DNA of 64,000 bases from the NCBI RefSeq assembly GCF_001555965.1, contig NZ_LSHX01000024.1:1-64000 (forward strand), in the 5' to 3' direction. The DNA comes from Sphingomonas sp. CCH21-G11 (GTDB lineage Bacteria; Pseudomonadota; Alphaproteobacteria; Sphingomonadales; Sphingomonadaceae). This document shows, piece by piece, positions 55,844 to 64,000 of the stretch; position 1 is the first letter of the stretch; every line of letters starts with the position of its first letter. The position numbers were made by a program, and so were the translations under genes. The notes under the pieces were generated by a model. The model saw nothing but the letters and a program-made list of their open reading frames with translations, ran no database searches and was not told the DNA's origin.

Positions 55844-57505
55844 TTACTCGACCGCGCCGATTTCCGCCAGATATTTGTGAATGGCGGACACCACGACCGA
55901 CCCCTCGCCCACGCCCGAAGCGACCCGCTTGATCGATCCCGATCGCACGTCGCCGACCGCGAAAATGCCCGGGCGCGACGTTTCGAACAGCCGCGAATTG
56001 CGATCGGTCAGCACGAAGCCCTTTTCATCGAGTTCGAGGCACCCGTCGAGCCAGTGGGTGTTGGGCTCGGCACCGATCATCACGAACAGCGCGCCGACCG
56101 CCTGCCGATGCGTCGCGCCGCTGCGCCGGTCGGTCCAGGTCACCTCGCGCAGCTGGGCATCGCCGTGGAGTTCGCTGATTTCGGTGAACGGATGAAGCGT
56201 GATCTTGTCGGCTGCCTCGATCCGCTCGATCAGGTAGCGGGACATCGTCGACGCCAGCCCCTCCCCGCGCACCATGATGTGGACGTGCGCGACGGTCCGC
56301 GACAGGAAGATCGCGGCCTGCCCAGCCGAGTTGCCGCCGCCGACCACGACGACATGCGTGTCGGCGCATAGCGACGCCTCCATCGCGGTTGCGGCATAAT
56401 GAATGCCGTTGCCCTCGAACCGCGCATAGTCGGGCAGGTCGAGCTTGCGATAGCGCGCGCCGGTCGCAACCACGATGGCTTCGGCGCAAAGTTGCTGGCC
56501 GTCCTCCAGCCGCAGGCGGAACGGACGTTCGCTGCAGTCGAGTTCGGCGACGGCGCGCGAGATAGCGAGTTGGGCACCGAATTTCTGGGCCTGTACCTGG
56601 GCGCGCCCCGCCAATGCCTGGCCGGAGATTCCGGTGGGAAAGCCGAGATAATTCTCGATCTTGCTGCTGGTGCCTGCCTGGCCGCCCGGCGCGACTGCCT
56701 CGACCACCACCGTCTCCAACCCCTCGGACGCCGCATAGACGGCCGCCGCCAATCCGGAGGGGCCCGCGCCGATGACGGCAAGATGGTGGACCCGGTTGCA
56801 ATCGATCTGCACTGTCAGGCCCAGCGCATCGGCGAGCGCGGCGTTGGTCGGGTTGCGCAGCGGCGCCCCCTCGGCGATCACCACCGGCAGGTCCGCCTCG
56901 GTCAAGTTGAAGCAGGCGAGGAAGCCGGCCGCATCGGCGTCGCTTTCGGTGTCGATGGTCCGATGCGGATAGCCGTTGCGGGTCAGGAACGTCTCCAGCC
57001 GCACCATGTTCGAGAGGTGCGCCGGGCCGACCAGCGTCACGCCGCCTTGGGCATGCTTCATCAGCGCGACGCGGCGCAGGATGAAGGCCCGCATGATGAT
57101 CTCGCCGATGTCGGGCTCGGCCGCGATCATGCGCCGGAAATCGGGCCGCTTGATGCGGACCACGCGCGTGTCGCCGATTGCGCGCCCGCTGACCAGGATC
57201 TTGCGGTCGTTGAACAGGTCGAGCTCGCCGGTGAACTGGTTGGCGCGATGACTGTGGACGATGCTGTCCGTCTCGCCGCTATGATCGATGATCTCGATCT
57301 CGCCCGACAGGATCAGGAAGAAATCGACGCTGCGCTGGCCGCGCTCGAAAATGAAGGTCCCGTCCTCGACCGTCTCGATCGTGCCGAATGACGCGACCCG
57401 CTCCGCCATGGCGTCGTCGAGCACCGGAAAGGTTTGCGCCGTGCGGGCATAGGGATCGGACGGGTCGAGCCCGGCACGTGGCGGCGAATCTGGCGGGCTG
57501 CTCAT
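55844..57505 (-). CDS. cyclic-nucleotide-binding-domain/thioredoxin-reductase-like FAD protein
   Basis: A 553-residue fusion. An N-terminal cNMP-binding-type beta-roll (about 25-140; FFLILSGEIEIIDHSGETDS), a thioredoxin-like middle domain (about 155-230, no CxxC) and a TrxR-like FAD/NAD(P) part (about 240-553; VIGAGPSGLAAAVYAASEG, GGQAGTSSKIENYLG, VVVGGGNSAGQAAIFLS, GIFAVGDVRSGSIKRVA). The redox cysteine pair (CATC) of thioredoxin reductase is replaced by YAATAMEA, so it cannot act as classical TrxR. It may reduce another acceptor. It precedes DUF3297 by 11 bp. Confidence 0.88.
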   Translation of the reverse strand: MSSPPDSPPRAGLDPSDPYARTAQTFPVLDDAMAERVASFGTIETVEDGTFIFERGQRSVDFFLILSGEIEIIDHSGETDSIVHSHRANQFTGELDLFNDRKILVSGRAIGDTRVVRIKRPDFRRMIAAEPDIGEIIMRAFILRRVALMKHAQGGVTLVGPAHLSNMVRLETFLTRNGYPHRTIDTESDADAAGFLACFNLTEADLPVVIAEGAPLRNPTNAALADALGLTVQIDCNRVHHLAVIGAGPSGLAAAVYAASEGLETVVVEAVAPGGQAGTSSKIENYLGFPTGISGQALAGRAQVQAQKFGAQLAISRAVAELDCSERPFRLRLEDGQQLCAEAIVVATGARYRKLDLPDYARFEGNGIHYAATAMEASLCADTHVVVVGGGNSAGQAAIFLSRTVAHVHIMVRGEGLASTMSRYLIERIEAADKITLHPFTEISELHGDAQLREVTWTDRRSGATHRQAVGALFVMIGAEPNTHWLDGCLELDEKGFVLTDRNSRLFETSRPGIFAVGDVRSGSIKRVASGVGEGSVVVSAIHKYLAEIGAVE

Positions 57506-57577
57506 GCGTCATCCCATAACGCGCCCGGCACGATATTGCGACCGTGGCGCGCGCGTCGGCAACGCCACGGTCAGTTG

Positions 57578-57937
57578 TCAGCAATAGCGCACACGCACGC
57601 GCCGGCCGAGATAGGGATCATAGACGCGTCGAACCCTGCAATCGTCATAGTAGCGGCGCGGCGGACCCCAGTAACCGCGGCGCGGATAGACATAGCGCGG
57701 GCCATAAAAGCGGGGGCCCGGGCGATCGTAATAGTAATAATCGTCGTCATAATAGCGGTCGCGGTCGCTCGCGATCGCCGCGCCGATGGCGATACCGGCG
57801 ATCCCTGCAATCGCCGCCGCGGCGGCGGCATCGTCACGGTCGCGATAATAGCGCCGGGCCTCCGCCGGCGCCGCGACGGCAAGCGTCGTCGCCGCCAATG
57901 CGGTGCCGAGGCCGAGCTTGGTCAAAAGCGCGTTCAT
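57578..57937 (-). CDS. Tyr/Arg/Asp-rich exported protein
   Basis: A 119-residue secreted protein. The signal peptide MNALLTKLGLGTALAATTLA is cleaved near ...PAEA. The mature part is dominated by Arg, Tyr and Asp (RRYYRDRDD, DRDRYYDDDYYYYDRPGPRFYGPRYVYPRRGYWG) with an Ala/Ile/Gly-rich stretch (AAAAAIAGIAGIAIGAAIAS) that may be a membrane segment, and two C-terminal cysteines. This composition is seen in alphaproteobacterial surface or periplasmic proteins (glycine-zipper/RcnB-like repeats), without known function. The ATG has an excellent GAGGAGGTGGAG ribosome binding site. Divergent from the EVE gene. Confidence 0.75.
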   Translation of the reverse strand: MNALLTKLGLGTALAATTLAVAAPAEARRYYRDRDDAAAAAAIAGIAGIAIGAAIASDRDRYYDDDYYYYDRPGPRFYGPRYVYPRRGYWGPPRRYYDDCRVRRVYDPYLGRRVRVRYC

Positions 57938-58053
57938 CTCCACCTCCTCATGGCCAGGGATGGCATCGGCCACCCATTGCCGGCAGTATCATCGGGCAAA
58001 GCTGAACCCTGGCCGAACCCGTTGTTCAGAAACGACGAAAGGAGCGCGCGCCA

Positions 58054-58476
58054 ATGGCCTATTGGCTGATGAAGTCCGAACCCGACACCTATGGCTGGGA
58101 CGACCTGGTCCGTGACGGCGAAACCCGCTGGGACGGGGTGCGCAACAATGCCGCGCGGCTGCACCTGCGCGCGATGCAGCCGGGAGACCAGGCGTTCTTC
58201 TACCACTCCGGCGGGGACAAGGCGGTGGTCGGCATCATGGAGGTGAGCGGCGGGCCGCATCCGGACCCCGCCGACGCGGATTGGGTCGCGGTGATGGTGC
58301 GCCCGATCCGCCCGGTCACCCCGCCAGTCACGCTGGCACGGATGAAGGCGGCGGCGGGGTTGGCCGACATGGCGATGCTGCGCCAGTCGCGGCTTTCGGT
58401 GTCCCCCGTCACGCCCGCGCAATGGGCGCTGATCATGGCGCTCGACACCAGTGATACATCCAAAAGTGTTGTATAA
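58054..58476 (+). CDS. EVE-domain protein
   Basis: A 140-residue EVE-domain protein (PUA-like fold) with MAYWLMKSEPDTYGWDDLVRDGETRWDGVRNNAARLHLRAMQPGD, FYHSGGDKAVVGIMEV and a C-terminal SRLSVSPVTPAQWALI. EVE domains bind modified nucleobases in RNA or DNA, and eukaryotic relatives act on modified DNA. The bacterial role is uncertain but may concern modified RNA or DNA. It starts with ATG at 58054 after GAAAGGAGCGC, a good ribosome binding site. It is divergent from the Tyr-rich exported protein. Confidence 0.9.
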   Translation: MAYWLMKSEPDTYGWDDLVRDGETRWDGVRNNAARLHLRAMQPGDQAFFYHSGGDKAVVGIMEVSGGPHPDPADADWVAVMVRPIRPVTPPVTLARMKAAAGLADMAMLRQSRLSVSPVTPAQWALIMALDTSDTSKSVV

Positions 58477-58564
58477 ACAGCAATTTACACCAAGCCCAGC
58501 TTGACGCGCGTCATGAACAGGCGGAGCATTCGTCCGGGTCCAACAAAAAATGGGGTCGCGTCAC

Positions 58565-59680
58565 ATGCAAGGTCAAACACTCCTCGTTGCGTCGATTATC
58601 GGATGCACCATGCTCGCCACGCCTGCGCTGGCGAAACGCGGCGAACCGATCGAAGACCAGTATATCTGCGTCTTCGACAAGTCGGTGGCCAAGTCGAATG
58701 TCGCGAAGGAAGCGAGCCGCGCCGTGAAGGCGCAGGGCGGCAAGCTGAAACATGTCTATTTCTCCGCGATGCAGGGCTTCACGGTGAACCTGCCCGCCCA
58801 GGCGGTGGAGCGGATGAAGGCGTTCGACCGCACGATCGCCTATTGCGAGCAGGACCGCGTCGTCACCATCCCGGAGGACGAGGCCCAGGCAACGGCGCAG
58901 CCCGGCGGCAGCACCATCCAAGCCACCCAGACCGTGCCGTGGGGCATCACGCGCGTCGGCGGCGGCGCGATCACCTCGGGCGCAACCGCATGGGTGCTCG
59001 ATTCCGGCATCGACCTCGATCACCCCGACCTGAACGTCGACGTGACGCGCAGCGCCAGCTTCGTCGGCGATCCGTCGCCCAATGACGGGAACGGCCACGG
59101 TACCCATGTCGCGGGCACGATCGCGGCATGCAACAACGGCATTGGCGTGGTGGGTGTCGCGCCCTGCACCCGGGTGGTGGCGGTGCGTGTCCTCGACAGC
59201 AGCGGCCGGGGGTCCAATTCCGGCATCATCGCCGGCATCGACTATGTGGCTGCCAATGGCCGGCCCGGCGACATCGCCAATATGAGCCTGGGCGGCGGCG
59301 CGTCGAGTGCGCTCGACGCCGCGGTCATCAACGCGGCGTCGACGGGCGTGCGCTTCGTCCTCGCGGCGGGCAACTCGGCGGTCAACGCGGCGACGACCAG
59401 CCCCGCCCGCGCCAATGGGCCCAACGTCTTCACCGTATCGGCGTTCGACCGCAACGGCCGGTTCGCGACCTTCTCCAATTTCGGCAATCCGCCGATCGAC
59501 GTGGCGGAGCCGGGGGTGTCGATCCCATCGACATATCTGAACGGCGGTTACGCCACGCTTTCGGGCACGTCGATGGCGGCACCGCATCTGTCCGGGCTGC
59601 TCCTGATCGGCTCGGTGCGCAACGGCGGCCGGGTCACCAACGATCCCGATGGCATCCCCGATATCATCGGGGTGCGCTGA
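58565..59680 (+). CDS. exported S8 subtilisin-like serine protease
   Basis: A 371-residue subtilase precursor. The signal peptide is MQGQTLLVASIIGCTMLATP.. (cleavage after ...ALA near residue 23), then an inhibitor I9-like propeptide (about 30-105; YICVFDKSVAKSNVAKEASR) and the peptidase domain with Asp146 in VLDSGIDLDH, His178 in GHGTHVAG and Ser336 in GTSMAAPH. All three catalytic residues are in place. Start at 58565 (MQGQTLLV) is preferred to the ATG at 58550, neither having a clear ribosome binding site. Nearby genes do not reveal a substrate. A CxxC protein follows after 8 bp. Confidence 0.92.
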   Translation: MQGQTLLVASIIGCTMLATPALAKRGEPIEDQYICVFDKSVAKSNVAKEASRAVKAQGGKLKHVYFSAMQGFTVNLPAQAVERMKAFDRTIAYCEQDRVVTIPEDEAQATAQPGGSTIQATQTVPWGITRVGGGAITSGATAWVLDSGIDLDHPDLNVDVTRSASFVGDPSPNDGNGHGTHVAGTIAACNNGIGVVGVAPCTRVVAVRVLDSSGRGSNSGIIAGIDYVAANGRPGDIANMSLGGGASSALDAAVINAASTGVRFVLAAGNSAVNAATTSPARANGPNVFTVSAFDRNGRFATFSNFGNPPIDVAEPGVSIPSTYLNGGYATLSGTSMAAPHLSGLLLIGSVRNGGRVTNDPDGIPDIIGVR

Positions 59681-59688
59681 TCGCGCCG

Positions 59689-60105
59689 ATGCCGATGACC
59701 GGTGACGCCCCTGTGCCCAGGGGTCCGAGCCGCGTCGAGGCGGTCGAACTGGTCTTTGTCTACAACGCGCCCGACGGCGTAATCGCGGCGCTGGGCGACA
59801 TGATCCACAAGATCGTGTCGCCCAGCACCTATCCCTGCTCGCTATGCGCGGTGACCTATGGCGCGTTCACGATGCGCCCGGCCTGGCGCGCGTATCTGCG
59901 CACCCTGCCCTGTCCCGCCCGCTTCTATCACCGCGACGGCTTTCGTCGCGACTGGCCGGCGATCGACGCCGCATTGCCCGCCGTCTTCCTCAGGCGCGCC
60001 GGCACGCTCCGCCTGCTGCTCGACAGGGCGACGCTCGACGCGCAGCGCGATGTCGATCAGCTGATCGTGACCCTGAACGCGGCGCTCGCCCGCGCCTTCG
60101 CCTGA
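59689..60105 (+). CDS. conserved CxxC protein of unknown function
   Basis: A 138-residue protein, 8 bp after the protease stop. It has a conserved start ELVFVYNAPDGVIAALGDMIHKIVSPSTYPCSLCAVTYG, with Cys-x-x-Cys in PCSLC, then MRPAWRAYLRTLPCPARFYHRDGFRRDW. I recognise this as a conserved family in several phyla but know no function. The CxxC could be redox-active or bind a metal. ATGs at 59689 and 59695; the second is also plausible. The short spacing suggests translation with the protease gene, although linkage of function is not known. Confidence 0.75.
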   Translation: MPMTGDAPVPRGPSRVEAVELVFVYNAPDGVIAALGDMIHKIVSPSTYPCSLCAVTYGAFTMRPAWRAYLRTLPCPARFYHRDGFRRDWPAIDAALPAVFLRRAGTLRLLLDRATLDAQRDVDQLIVTLNAALARAFA

Positions 60106-60111
60106 GCGCCG

Positions 60112-61932
60112 TCAGGCCGCCTTGGCGCGGCTGGCGCGCTTGCGCTCGTGCGGATCGAGGTGGAGCTTGCGCAGCCGGATCGACTTGGGCGTCACTTCGA
60201 CCAGCTCGTCGTCGTCGATATAGGCGATCGCCTGTTCGAGCGTCATCTTCTTGGGCGGGGTCAGCCGGATCGCATCGTCCTTGCCGCCGCTCGCGCGGAA
60301 GTTGGTCAGCTGCTTCGCCTTCATCGGGTTGACCTCCAGGTCATCCGTCTTGGCGTTCTCGCCGATGATCATGCCCTCGTACAGCGCCTCGCCATGCCCG
60401 ACGAACAGGATGCCGCGCTCTTCCAGGGGCCCTAGCGCATAGGCCTGGGCCTCGCCCGCGCCGTTGGAGATGAGCACGCCGTTCTTGCGGCCTTCGATAT
60501 TGCCCTTGTGCGGCCCGTATTTCTCGAACAGCCGGTTCATGATGCCGGTGCCGCGCGTGTCGGACAGGAACTCGCCATGATAGCCGATCAGGCCGCGGCT
60601 GGGCGCGGAGAAGGTGATGCGGATCTTGCCGCCGCCCGACGGGCGCATGTCGGTCATCTCGGCCTTGCGCAGGTTCATCTTCTCGACGACCGTGCCCGAA
60701 TATTCCTCGTCCACGTCGATGACGACGGTTTCATAGGGTTCGGTCCGGTTGCCGGCCTCGTCGGTGCCGAACAGCACGCGCGGGCGGCTGATGCCGAGCT
60801 CGAAGCCTTCGCGGCGCATCGTCTCGATCAGCACGCCGAGCTGGAGCTCGCCGCGCCCGGCGACTTCGAAGCTGTCGCGGTCGGCCGACTCGGTCACCTT
60901 GATCGCCACGTTGGATTCGGCCTCGCGAAACAGGCGGTCGCGGATCATGCGCGAGGTGACCTTGGTGCCCTCGCGCCCCGCCATCGGCGAATCGTTGACC
61001 GCGAAGCGCATCGACAGCGTCGGCGGATCGATCGGCTGCGCCTGCAGCGGTTCGGTGACGCTGGGGTCACAGATGGTGTTGGCGACCGTCGCGGTGGTCA
61101 GCCCGGCCAGGCTGATGATGTCGCCGGCCTGCGCCTCGTCGGTCGGCACGCGCTCCAGCCCGCGAAAGGTCATCAGCTTCGACGCGCGGCCGGTCTCGAC
61201 CACGTTGCCGTCGGCATCGAGCGCGTGGATCGGCATGTTGGTCTTGATCGAGCCCGAAAAGACGAGGCCGGTCAGGATGCGGCCGAGGAAATTGTCGCGG
61301 TCGAGCAACGTCACCAGGAACTTGAACGGGCCGTCGGGGTCGGCCGACGGCGGCGGGACGTGATCGACGATCTTGTTGAACAGCGGCGCCAGCGTGCCCT
61401 CGCGCAGGCTCGGGTCCTCGTTGGCATAGCCGTTGCGGCCCGACGCGTAGAGCACCGGGAAATCGAGCTGCTCGTCGCTTGCCTCCAGGCTGACGAACAG
61501 GTCGAACACTTCGTCCAGCACTTCCTGGATCCGCTCGTCGGGACGGTCGACCTTGTTCACGACGACGATGGGCCTGAGCCCCAGCGCCAGCGCCTTGCCG
61601 GTCACGAACTTGGTCTGCGGCATCGCGCCTTCGGATGAATCGACCAGCAGGATGACGCCGTCGACCATGCTCAGGATGCGTTCCACCTCGCCGCCGAAAT
61701 CGGCGTGGCCGGGGGTGTCGACGATGTTGATCCGCGTGCCCTGCCAATCGACCGAGGTGCACTTGGCCAGGATCGTGATCCCGCGTTCCTTTTCGAGGTC
61801 GTTCGAGTCCATCGCCCGCTCCTCGACCCGCTGATTGTCGCGGAAGGTGCCGGACTGGCGGAAAAGCTGGTCGACGAGCGTGGTCTTGCCATGATCGACG
61901 TGGGCGATGATCGCCACGTTGCGGAGATTCAT
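60112..61932 (-). CDS. typA: TypA/BipA translational GTPase
   Basis: A 606-residue ribosome-binding GTPase. G1 AHVDHGKTT at residues 10-18, G2 in ERGITI, G3 [11 protein letters not shown] and G4 [10 protein letters not shown] are all intact; domains II, III, V and the BipA-specific C-terminal domain ([41 protein letters not shown]) follow. It helps 50S assembly and adaptation to cold or stress. Start at 61932 ([15 protein letters not shown]) is the conserved one. Its stop is 6 bp from the convergent CxxC gene, and it is divergent from telA. Confidence 0.97.
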   Translation of the reverse strand: MNLRNVAIIAHVDHGKTTLVDQLFRQSGTFRDNQRVEERAMDSNDLEKERGITILAKCTSVDWQGTRINIVDTPGHADFGGEVERILSMVDGVILLVDSSEGAMPQTKFVTGKALALGLRPIVVVNKVDRPDERIQEVLDEVFDLFVSLEASDEQLDFPVLYASGRNGYANEDPSLREGTLAPLFNKIVDHVPPPSADPDGPFKFLVTLLDRDNFLGRILTGLVFSGSIKTNMPIHALDADGNVVETGRASKLMTFRGLERVPTDEAQAGDIISLAGLTTATVANTICDPSVTEPLQAQPIDPPTLSMRFAVNDSPMAGREGTKVTSRMIRDRLFREAESNVAIKVTESADRDSFEVAGRGELQLGVLIETMRREGFELGISRPRVLFGTDEAGNRTEPYETVVIDVDEEYSGTVVEKMNLRKAEMTDMRPSGGGKIRITFSAPSRGLIGYHGEFLSDTRGTGIMNRLFEKYGPHKGNIEGRKNGVLISNGAGEAQAYALGPLEERGILFVGHGEALYEGMIIGENAKTDDLEVNPMKAKQLTNFRASGGKDDAIRLTPPKKMTLEQAIAYIDDDELVEVTPKSIRLRKLHLDPHERKRASRAKAA

Positions 61933-62097
61933 TTCAGTTCCCGATGTGCGGAGGTGGTGCGTGCGCGCGCTTAGCGGATTTTGTGCGACAGCGAAAGGGG
62001 AGCGGTCGCACGTCATGGCGTATTAGTCTTGCAATACACTTGAAGCGCCACCAAATCCCGGTCAATGTCCACGCGACACAGGGTTTTGGAGGGACGA

Positions 62098-63297
62098 ATG
62101 GCCACGCAGACCGCGACCGAGGAAGCGACATTGACGCTGACCCCGCCCGCCCCGGTGCCCACGGTCGCGCCGGAAAAGGCCGCGGGGCTGGTGCCGGTCG
62201 ACGAAGCCAAGAAGTCCGAGCTGGAAACCCGCGTGGACAGCTTCATCGACGACCTGCTGGCCCAGGACGTCAACTCGCCCGAATTCGGCAAGCGCGTCGA
62301 TGCGATCGCGGCGATGGGGCAAAAGGAAATCCGCGACGCCGCCGGCCAGTCCAACCGCTTCCTCGACCGCCCGGTCCGCGCCATGGACCAGGAAACCGGC
62401 GTCGGATCCGACCTCGCCGAGCTGCGCCGGACGATCGAAGACCTGGACCCCGGCCGCAAGGGCGACCTGACCGCGCCGCAGCGATTGTTCGGCATCATCC
62501 CGTTCGGCAACAAGCTGCGCAATTATTTCGACAGCTACAAATCCGCCCAGACGCACATCGCCTCGATCCTGAAATCGCTCCAGTCGGGCAAGGACGAGCT
62601 GCTGATGGACAATGCCGCGATCGACGTCGAGCGGCAGAATCTGTGGGCGGCAATGGGTCGCCTCGAGCAGATGATCCACATCTCCAAGACGATGGACCAG
62701 AAGCTGGAGGATCGCGCCAACGAACTGGATCACAGCGATCCAGCCAAGGCCAAGGCGGTCCGCGAAACGGCGCTCTTCTATGTCCGCCAGCGGACCCAGG
62801 ACCTGCTGACCCAGATGGCGGTGACGGTGCAGGGCTATCTGGCGCTCGATCTGGTCAAGAAGAACAATGTCGAACTGGTCAAGGGCGTCGACCGCGCCAG
62901 CACGACGACGGTCGCGGCCCTGCGCACCGCCGTCACGGTCGCACAGGCGATGACCAACCAGAAGCTGGTGCTCGAACAGATCACCCAGCTCAACACCACC
63001 ACCGCCAACATCATCGATTCGACCGGCAAGCTGCTGAAAAGCCAGACCGCGACGATCCATGAACAAGCCGCCGCATCGACCCTGCCGGTCGAAACGCTGC
63101 AGCGCGCGTTCCAGAACATCTATGACACGATGGACGCGATCGACACCTTCAAGCTGAAGGCGCTCGACAGCATGAAGACCACGGTCAACACGCTGTCGAA
63201 CGAAGTCGAAAAGTCGAAGGGCTATATCGCCCGCGCCGAGGGCGCGGCGCAGAATTCGGGCAGCGGCGGCGAAACCTTCAAGCTCGAGGCGGTTTGA
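62098..63297 (+). CDS. TelA-family toxic anion resistance protein
   Basis: A 399-residue TelA/KlaA-like protein (PF05816). It is highly helical with long coiled-coil-like stretches (FGKRVDAIAAMGQKEIRDAAGQSNRFLDRPVR, GIIPFGNKLRNYFDSYKSAQTHIASILKSL, QKLVLEQITQLNTTTANIID). Relatives are linked to tellurite resistance and phage/colicin responses. ATG at 62098 follows GGAGGGAC. The next gene begins 7 bp later and has an XpaC-type layout, so it is a TelA-XpaC pair, an arrangement known from Firmicutes and alphaproteobacteria. Function is unknown in detail. Confidence 0.92.
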   Translation: MATQTATEEATLTLTPPAPVPTVAPEKAAGLVPVDEAKKSELETRVDSFIDDLLAQDVNSPEFGKRVDAIAAMGQKEIRDAAGQSNRFLDRPVRAMDQETGVGSDLAELRRTIEDLDPGRKGDLTAPQRLFGIIPFGNKLRNYFDSYKSAQTHIASILKSLQSGKDELLMDNAAIDVERQNLWAAMGRLEQMIHISKTMDQKLEDRANELDHSDPAKAKAVRETALFYVRQRTQDLLTQMAVTVQGYLALDLVKKNNVELVKGVDRASTTTVAALRTAVTVAQAMTNQKLVLEQITQLNTTTANIIDSTGKLLKSQTATIHEQAAASTLPVETLQRAFQNIYDTMDAIDTFKLKALDSMKTTVNTLSNEVEKSKGYIARAEGAAQNSGSGGETFKLEAV

Positions 63298-63304
63298 TCC
63301 GGAG

Positions 63305-64000
63305 ATGAACCCCGACATGACCGACGTCGACCGCCAGATTGCCCGATCGAGCGAGTATCTCGACCGTACCCGCGGCCGGTATCGCGACGCCCGCGGCCGC
63401 GCGCGGCGACGCCGCGAGGGCGAGATCCTGCGCCGGCTGGGCCGGATCGCGGCGGCCGATATCGCGATCCTGATCGCGGCCGTCGCGGTCGGCTGGTTCG
63501 TGCCGCTCGGGCTGGGCGGTGCGCTGGCGGTGATGGCGCTGCTGATCGCCGTGACTTTGTTCTTCGCGATCTTCCCGGTCGTCGTCCCGCCCTCGCCCGA
63601 GAAGCTGGCGCAGGTGCCGTTGAAGGCACTGCCGCTGCAGACCGAGCAATGGCTGGAGACCCAGCGGCTCGCCCTGCCCGCCCCTGCGGTGCCGCTGATC
63701 GATCAGATCGGGCTGAAGTTGGAAACGCTGGCCCCCCAGCTTGTCACGCTCGACGAGGCCACCCCGGCGGCAGCGGAGGTGCGCAAGCTGGTCGGCGAGC
63801 AGCTGCCCGAGCTGATCAAGGGCTATGCCCAGGTTCCGCAGCCGCTGCGCACCGTCGAACGCCACGGCCGCACCCCCAATGATCAGCTGGTCGAGGGGCT
63901 CAGGCTGATCGATACCGAGATCGCCCAGATGACCGCACAGCTCGCCGAAGGCCAGCTCGACCAGCTCGCGACGCGCGAACGCTATCTGCAGATCCGCTAT
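63305..64000 (+). CDS. XpaC-like membrane protein (truncated by window edge)
   Basis: An open frame from ATG 63305 (or 63317) to the window edge, 232 codons with no stop. The N-terminus is very basic (RTRGRYRDARGRARRRREGE), then come two membrane helices (IAAADIAILIAAVAVGWFV, LGGALAVMALLIAVTLFFAIF) and a cytoplasmic or periplasmic helical part with coiled-coil character (GLRLIDTEIAQMTAQLAEGQL). This is the layout of the XpaC/5-bromo-4-chloroindolyl phosphate hydrolysis family that accompanies TelA. It starts 7 bp after telA, so both are co-transcribed. The C-terminus lies outside the window. Confidence 0.8.
   Translation, partial: MNPDMTDVDRQIARSSEYLDRTRGRYRDARGRARRRREGEILRRLGRIAAADIAILIAAVAVGWFVPLGLGGALAVMALLIAVTLFFAIFPVVVPPSPEKLAQVPLKALPLQTEQWLETQRLALPAPAVPLIDQIGLKLETLAPQLVTLDEATPAAAEVRKLVGEQLPELIKGYAQVPQPLRTVERHGRTPNDQLVEGLRLIDTEIAQMTAQLAEGQLDQLATRERYLQIRY

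Noticed and set aside
55518..55880. Plus-strand frame opposite DUF3297 and the TrxR-like gene
   Set aside because: Mirror frame without a motif or ribosome binding site.
57540..57573. ACCGTGGCG/CGCCACGGT inverted repeat as terminator between the TrxR-like and Tyr-rich genes
   Set aside because: The arms are 9 bp with a 13-nt loop but no T-tract in either direction; left unannotated as a terminator.

Overview
The window is high-GC chromosomal DNA of an alphaproteobacterium, most likely Sphingomonas or a close relative (Sphingomonadaceae). This is inferred from two large TonB-dependent receptors, the split metH next to metF behind an ArsR-methyltransferase regulator, a PhaR/PhaC-like/thiolase cluster, a ScfR-type regulator beside isocitrate lyase, the maeB/mutS divergent pair, and many small palindromic repeats of the type scattered through sphingomonad genomes. 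I saw no rRNA, tRNA, CRISPR array, prophage or classical insertion sequence.

Layout. 0-5.3 kb: a membrane-protein gene end, a secreted methyltransferase-like protein, a lower-GC GNAT acetyltransferase, then polyhydroxyalkanoate/acetoacetyl-CoA genes (phaR, a short PhaC-like hydrolase, thiolase). 5.4-12.7 kb: a TonB receptor, alanine racemase, an MHS-family transporter and a Kef-type antiporter. 12.8-18.7 kb: a methionine-cycle operon (ArsR-methyltransferase, metF, metH N-terminal part, metH C-terminal part) with a near-start dyad operator and palindromic repeats in its gaps. 19-22 kb: glyoxylate-shunt regulator and isocitrate lyase. 22-27.7 kb: Doc-type toxin-antitoxin pair, sugar symporter, acyl-CoA dehydrogenase, SDR, acyltransferase. 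27.8-37.4 kb: malic enzyme, mutS, a repeat-rich gap with a candidate small transcript carrying an unusually strong Shine-Dalgarno, HigBA in an AT-rich patch, uvrB. 37.5-43.7 kb: M20 peptidase, DUF3617 lipoprotein, VOC protein, metallo-beta-lactamase-fold hydrolase, a DUF559 endonuclease enclosed by inverted hairpin repeats, class I fumarase. 43.8-51.4 kb: c-di-GMP enzyme, ligA, a second TonB receptor. 51.5-64 kb: HD protein, LytS/LytTR two-component pair, AAC(3)-like acetyltransferase, PAS protein, CNMP-thioredoxin-reductase-like protein with DUF3297, EVE protein, S8 protease, typA, and a TelA/XpaC-like pair cut by the right edge.

Working together. Several genes concern acetyl-CoA and C4 handling (thiolase, PhaR/PhaC-like, isocitrate lyase with its regulator, malic enzyme, fumarase, acyl-CoA dehydrogenase, SDR), and three are genome maintenance genes (mutS, uvrB, ligA).

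The most notable structure is at 41.7-42.2 kb: a DUF559 (Vsr-fold) endonuclease gene tightly enclosed by two inverted copies of a double-hairpin repeat. The paired stems differ in sequence but keep base pairing, one repeat supplies the gene's ribosome binding site, and the other supplies its last codons and the ribosome binding site of the next gene. It looks like a compact repeat-plus-endonuclease unit comparable in logic to REP/RAYT elements. The second is a minus-strand transcript candidate at 33.5-33.76 kb with a 14-15 nt perfect Shine-Dalgarno, a tiny ORF, hairpins and an intrinsic terminator, but no gene downstream.
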